A stretch of DNA of 64,000 bases, taken from Mytilus trossulus. Lineage: Eukaryota > Mollusca > Bivalvia > Mytilida > Mytilidae. The notes under the pieces were generated by a model. The model made no database searches. It was not told the origin of the DNA and worked only from the letters and a program-made list of their open reading frames with translations. The translations under genes were made by a program, and so were the position numbers. Shown here piece after piece: positions 60,901 through 64,000 of this stretch. The number at the start of each line of letters is the position of its first letter. Position 1 is the first letter of the stretch. The DNA lies in NCBI RefSeq assembly GCF_036588685.1, contig NC_086379.1, forward strand, positions 20,321,862 to 20,385,861, written 5' to 3'.

Positions 60901-62568
60901 TTTCCCAAAAATAAATAGTTGCTTTAAACTAGATTTTGATTATATTGAAGGACTTTAAAACACTTTAAATTATAAACATATTTGAATTAGCTCTCGCCGC
61001 AATATAGCCTTTATATATGCGCTGATGCAGCATAAAGCAAACACAAATCAATGAATCAAACAATGTATGCCGTAGTCATTATTAAAGGAGAAGCTAAACA
61101 AATGATTTCATTATCATAAAAAAACAAATAGTCTAATATGAAACAACCATATTTTCTGATACATGTATTTCTTAGTTAAATGTTTTTAGTTTGAATTCGA
61201 TACTAATCCTGGAAACTTCATACAAACCATATTCTAGTACATGTACACTGGCATAATATTAAGAACAGCATACATTTTTGTAGTTACAATGTAGTACTAT
61301 TTGGTTTGGTTAATTGGTGCCCATAAAAGGCTGTATCGTCTAAACGAATATTATCATAATATTATCAAGTCTTTTTTTCCCTTTCTTGATGATTCTAGCA
61401 GGAAATAATATTTTCAATTGTCAATTATCAACAAGATAAAGGCCTGGATAATGATAAATGACCCATTATCTTCCTCACTGTTCCAGAAACAAATAAACGC
61501 TATGAAGAATATTTGGACATTTCATTCAAGATAATATATCACTTTAAAATGTATTCAGGACCAAACTATCGAGGAACACACATAGCTTAATATTTGAAAG
61601 CATGATAACATGTATAATTGCATAAATAGATGAATAGCTGATTTGACTGCTTGATGCATTATAAAGTAAAATAACAAAAATATCAAACTCAAAAGGAAAC
61701 TAAAAACGAAAAGTCCTTTATATAATGGCAAAATTGATCAAATACTTTTAATGAATAGAAAACAACTGTCATATTTTTGAGCTGGAACAAGTATTTCCTC
61801 CGTAGAAAATCAGATTTTATAGCTATCTAAACCTCTAAATGTTACTATACTTTTAATATAGAGAACAAGATGTACATTTTGATAAAGTTATGATAAATAC
61901 GCGGGAATGAGTCTTCTTTTTAAAAGGCAAAATTATCTCAAAATTTAAATGGAATCATTGAATGTTTTCCGAGGGGCGTAAAGGGAAGGTATCTGCACTG
62001 AAGAACGCGAAATAAAATTGCCATTTCACGATGAACGAACATTTACAAATTTCCTGTACGTTGATCTTTTTACCGATTTCACGAAACACGGTGAATAAGG
62101 AACATTTTTCATGGCTGCAGGTGAAATAAAAATGGCAAAACACGTTGCACAAAAATAACACCCTCTTTTCCCTTTATTTTGACAAAACTTAAAACAAGGA
62201 ACAAACTTGATGGCTTATTTCTGTGGTAGTTGATTATTTACTAAAATGTGCATCAGCAAAAATCATTTCAAACTTTTTAACAACTTTACAGATATGTTCG
62301 TGAGAGTTCGGATAGGAAGTTCCAAAACTTCATGGAAAAAGACAAAAATGAAACAGATTCGCCGTATGCTCTATCTGTGGAAGGGGTATATGACAAGACA
62401 AATGAAAGAAGGCATGTTGTTAACGACACAGATGTTTATAGCCGTACTGTCGATACCGTGTATGATTCTGCTGAACAACAAACCAGACCAAATAGGAAAG
62501 AGGAGACTTACGATCATGTTTTCGGTCAGAAAACTGATAATGATAACGACCAAACAACAAAAATATGA
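48959..62568 (+). CDS. Lectin (SUEL x2) / SRCR single-pass receptor with Tyr-rich tail
   Basis: Exons are 48959-49034, 49671-49943, 50532-50813, 53983-54045, 54852-54887, 55751-56059, 57398-57478, 59968-60043 and 62292-62568. The sum is 1473 nt, giving 490 residues. Junctions are phase 1 up to the transmembrane exon, which ends in phase 2. In order there are a signal peptide (KILIIGLEFSLLCYA), two cysteine-rich SUEL/galactose-lectin-like domains (residues about 26-210, eight Cys each), two short linkers, an SRCR domain (about 244-346), a Thr/Ser linker, a membrane span (about 374-398) and a 92-residue tail with repeated Tyr motifs. SUEL and SRCR domains bind glycans or microbial and host surface ligands in known proteins, so a pattern-recognition or adhesion role at the cell surface is plausible inference. 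AATAAA at 62661 fits polyadenylation. The donor of exon 4 (GTTCAG) is weak, and the 36-nt exon 5 is tentative. Confidence 0.72.
49260..49336 (+). repeat. Family C repeat in intron 1 of the lectin/SRCR gene
   Basis: TTAAATTGAGAATGGAAATG to CATCAGCAGAAGG. Confidence 0.7.
49671..49943 (+). CDS. SUEL-type lectin-like domain 1
   Basis: A single 273-nt phase 1-1 exon: VILCDQGKDQIKHLQCSAGT at the start, IDCFDKNNCTL in the middle and CQEKPKYLNVFFQCK at the end. Eight cysteines and the closing KYLxVxxxC agree with the SUEL/Gal_lectin family. The usual YGR sugar-contact motif is not visible, so rhamnose or galactose binding is uncertain. Confidence 0.72.
50532..50813 (+). CDS. SUEL-type lectin-like domain 2
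   Basis: A 282-nt phase 1-1 exon: TCANRLPEIQCPLLKLYYVH, later RQLCDKKWRCES and RDPCLFNYRYASLSYWCK. It has eight cysteines, and the DPC...Y...C ending is typical of the family. It is more diverged than domain 1. Confidence 0.65.
51750..53822. mobile_element. CACTA-like element with internal tandem repeats and a nested element
   Basis: The ends are TA|CACTACAAACTGCT and its complement AGCAGTTTGTAGTG|TA. Subterminal sequence is rich in GTCGAG/CTCGAC and TACTCGA words in inverted arrangement. The interior has about 190-bp tandem units (one containing TTGACAACAATAC...GACCTGGGATTACGTAAGAT). At least four are visible, starting near 51990, 52184, 53256 and 53450. CACTA-type elements start CACTA and carry subterminal repeats, so assignment is likely but unproven. 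No transposase. It lies in intron 3 of the lectin/SRCR gene. Confidence 0.65.
52380..53244. mobile_element. Nested 865-bp TA-flanked inverted-repeat element
   Basis: The ends TACTGAACGGCTTTAGAAAC and the complement of ...TTTCTAAAGCCGATCAGTA form inverted repeats of about 29 bp (GGCTTTAGAAACGCAACACT). They are flanked by TA at 52378-52379 and 53245-53246. Removing the element rejoins the tandem unit of the host element. The TA target suggests Tc1/mariner. The interior frame at 52463-52651 is not recognised. Confidence 0.75.
54852..54887 (+). CDS. Candidate 12-residue linker exon
   Basis: TTTTGTCTTGTAG precedes 36 nt encoding NEIEIQTSTIK, with a good GTGAGT donor, phase 1-1. Without it the gene still stays in frame, so it could be alternative or spurious. 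Confidence 0.45.
55751..56059 (+). CDS. SRCR domain exon
   Basis: 309 nt, phase 1-1: GRVIFFDQSSQTENYICSTGW, DEVAARVFCQSIN, SFNCYGNETNLFSCNL and KVAVAKCC. Cys spacing and the xCxGxExxLxxC block match SRCR. The usual GxxW/CRxLG part reads FCQSINHTW, so it is a diverged member. Confidence 0.8.
57700..58990 (+). pseudogene. Broken reverse-transcriptase gene of a non-LTR/Penelope-like retroelement
   Basis: RT landmarks: MWILKNSKELL-like start, FQQTIGIPVGTNCA (58134-58172), FRYIDDVLS (YIDD at 58280-58291), IYDKRDDFCFPKF and SNIPAASADLVCVSQLKRYS. The frame is broken by a TGA at 58023-58025 and a frameshift near 58200, and it ends at 58651. The 3' flank has GGAGCACCTGGTTTCACTTC. Bivalve genomes carry many copies of this RT. 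I take it as Penelope-like or a relative, class uncertain. It lies in intron 7 of the lectin/SRCR gene, sense orientation. Confidence 0.75.
58991..59967. other. Rest of intron 7, lectin/SRCR gene
   Basis: AT-rich. Nothing else recognised. Confidence 0.35.
59968..60043 (+). CDS. Transmembrane exon of the lectin/SRCR receptor
   Basis: LSVGVPVAIVAVICILVIVV then FIRRR: one membrane span followed by arginines. It is phase 1 to 2, the same as the transmembrane exon of the MAM receptor, with donor GTAATG. Confidence 0.78.
60062..60325 (-). repeat. Family B repeat, last intron of the lectin/SRCR gene
   Basis: GTGTAATGATTGCCAATGCG, CTCTTCACAAGAGACCAATTG, CTCATACCGCATAATCAGC and CCACTAAATTACAGGTTA. 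Confidence 0.7.
60326..62291. other. Rest of last intron, lectin/SRCR gene
   Basis: AT-rich. A GTTGTCGTTGCAG acceptor-like site at about 60578 is followed by ATTTTAA, which would end the protein two residues after the membrane exon. Otherwise nothing was recognised. Confidence 0.35.
62292..62568 (+). CDS. Cytoplasmic tail exon of the lectin/SRCR receptor
   Basis: Phase 2 entry (R|YVRESSD), about 91 residues, stop TGA 62566-62568. Tyr motifs: SPYALSVEGVYDKT, DVYSRTVDTVYDSA and ETYDHVFGQKTD. The second half aligns with the tail of the MAM receptor. The longer overlapping frame at 62246-62644 is a shadow of this exon. Confidence 0.75.
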
Positions 62569-62660
62569 AACTGGATTGGAACACCTTTTACTAGATCACT
62601 TATTAAAATATTTATTGTATGCCAAACCAGTCGTACAACAGTAAATACTACATGTATGTC

Positions 62661-62666
62661 AATAAA
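62661..62666 (+). promoter_or_regulatory. Likely poly(A) signal of the lectin/SRCR gene
   Basis: AATAAA 93 nt after the stop codon. Confidence 0.5.
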
Positions 62667-64000
62667 TCACTGTGTTTGATTCATTTAGGTGGACAACATA
62701 TACTATACCAGTTTTTTTATATTTAAAGATGTCATATATAAATTGAAAAATACAGTCAGAATCAACATGCCAAATACCATTATGAATCCGCTTGTTAACT
62801 GTGAACTTTATTTACTAATTATATAGCTCGGAAATAATTTTTATATAAATAGCTAGTTTTATTTTTTTATTGAATGTTTTTAAACAGATGGTGTATTAGT
62901 GATTTGGTTCATTTTGTCATTTTGTCGTTCATCCGTTTTAGTTATGTATCCGCAATTGTTCCTGGAACCAGCAAAATGATTGGACACTTGTACAAAATCG
63001 TAATTACATCATGTGCTAATGTACCTCATCAACGTTTGCAGCACATCTATTTTGATGTTTATCATATATTTAATTTTTTATATAAAAATTTGATTTTCTT
63101 AACATGCAAATCTGGGATATCGACCAATACCGTTAATATTTAACAATTCAGAATCTATATTTACATGTTTGACTAAGTCAGATTAATTGATTTACATTTT
63201 CATTTTAAGTGTTACCAATAATTACTGAATCAACGGATAATTACTTCTGAATTGTAAGAGAACTCTTTTATTGAATACATTATGTTTTGCATGAATATTT
63301 GCATGTGTAAAAAAATGAATACGTATTTGTTCTTGACAGTATTGACTAACGAATCTTGAAAAGTTTTATTTCGCTCGAGACAAAAAAACTAGAGCGTTAT
63401 GAAAAAGACAATGTAATTTCATTGGACGACAACTTTACGGAAACGTTCGAATCAAGTTGCTGTAAGCAATACATTCTGTAATAAACCAATCCTAATAAAA
63501 TGTCAAACAGTGAGAAAAAATCCGAAATGTGTAGACGGATAAAAATTTAACATAAAAAAGTGAGAACATTCTACATGTTCCAATGCGAACATTTACGTCC
63601 ATTTCTTACATAACAACTGATGAAGAAAACATGAGACATGTAATAACTAAAAGCTCTGAACTACATTTTCTTGACTTAGTATAGTCAGATACAAAATATG
63701 GCGGGATAAAACATATTTGTGAACACCAAATAACAATTTATTATAGAACAGTGGTATACCAAACTGTAAAAATCAGTTGAAATTATTATACTCGCAGTAA
63801 CTGAAAGATAGTTCGGAGCCAATTAAAACTTATCAATAATTCGTGTTATACAATAATAAATATAAATATGTTACCATCCAACAGATTGAGTTTTTTTAGA
63901 CGGCATGATAATTTTGAAAAAGACATGACCTTGTACAATACCAACATATAAGTACACAGTAAAGACTGGGACTTATGATAAGAAGTGAACATGTCTGTAA
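62667..64000. other. Downstream region, no gene recognised
   Basis: AT-rich. A decayed family C internal fragment (AATATGGCGGGATAAAACAT near 63695) is the only recognisable piece. Confidence 0.4.

Noticed and set aside
62246..62644. 132-codon frame overlapping the last exon
   Set aside because: It is a different frame of the spliced tail exon. The 62292-62568 reading continues the receptor in phase and shares motifs with the other tail.

Overview
The window looks like nuclear DNA of a bivalve mollusc, most probably a mussel (Mytilus-like). It is AT-rich and intron-rich, and it is crowded with short interspersed repeats of a kind I associate with mussel genomes. It also holds a degenerate BEL/Pao retrotransposon and a reverse-transcriptase relic. 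Nothing in it looks bacterial, and I found no rRNA, tRNA or CRISPR. The species assignment is inference from repeat content.

Three multi-exon host genes on the + strand can be built from splice sites and reading phase. (1) 15579-20812: five exons for a small protein with a charged helical N-terminal half and a Tudor-like C-terminal domain. An in-frame TAG interrupts the Tudor-like part. (2) 30179-42173: signal peptide, one MAM domain split over two exons, a Ser/Thr-rich stalk made of duplicated 57-nt mini-exons, a transmembrane exon and a tyrosine-rich cytoplasmic tail (431 residues if three stalk exons are used). (3) 48959-62568: signal peptide, two SUEL-type lectin-like domains, Ser/Thr linkers, an SRCR domain, a transmembrane exon and a tyrosine-rich tail (490 residues). 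All extracellular exons of genes 2 and 3 are phase 1-1, and both transmembrane exons end in phase 2. Both models sum to whole codons. The tails share a VYSRTxDxVYD core followed by TY(E/D)H. The two genes therefore look like neighbouring cell-surface receptors with different recognition domains joined to a homologous signalling tail.

Layout. 1-2.1 kb: repeats. 2.2-2.8 kb: orphan minus-strand signal-peptide exon. 2.8-15.5 kb: no recognisable gene; interspersed repeats, a 622-bp TTAA-flanked element, homopolymers and a CpG-rich block. 15.6-20.8 kb: Tudor-like gene with repeat-filled introns. 21.7-28.1 kb: minisatellite and the broken BEL/Pao element. 30.2-42.2 kb: MAM receptor. 42.2-49 kb: intergenic, with a 1.93-kb long-inverted-repeat element. 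49-62.6 kb: lectin/SRCR receptor, whose introns hold a CACTA-like element with a nested TA-flanked element, and a broken reverse transcriptase. 62.7-64 kb: nothing recognised.

No computation was run. Exon models rest on GT/AG sites, phase agreement and recognisable domains, and need transcript support.
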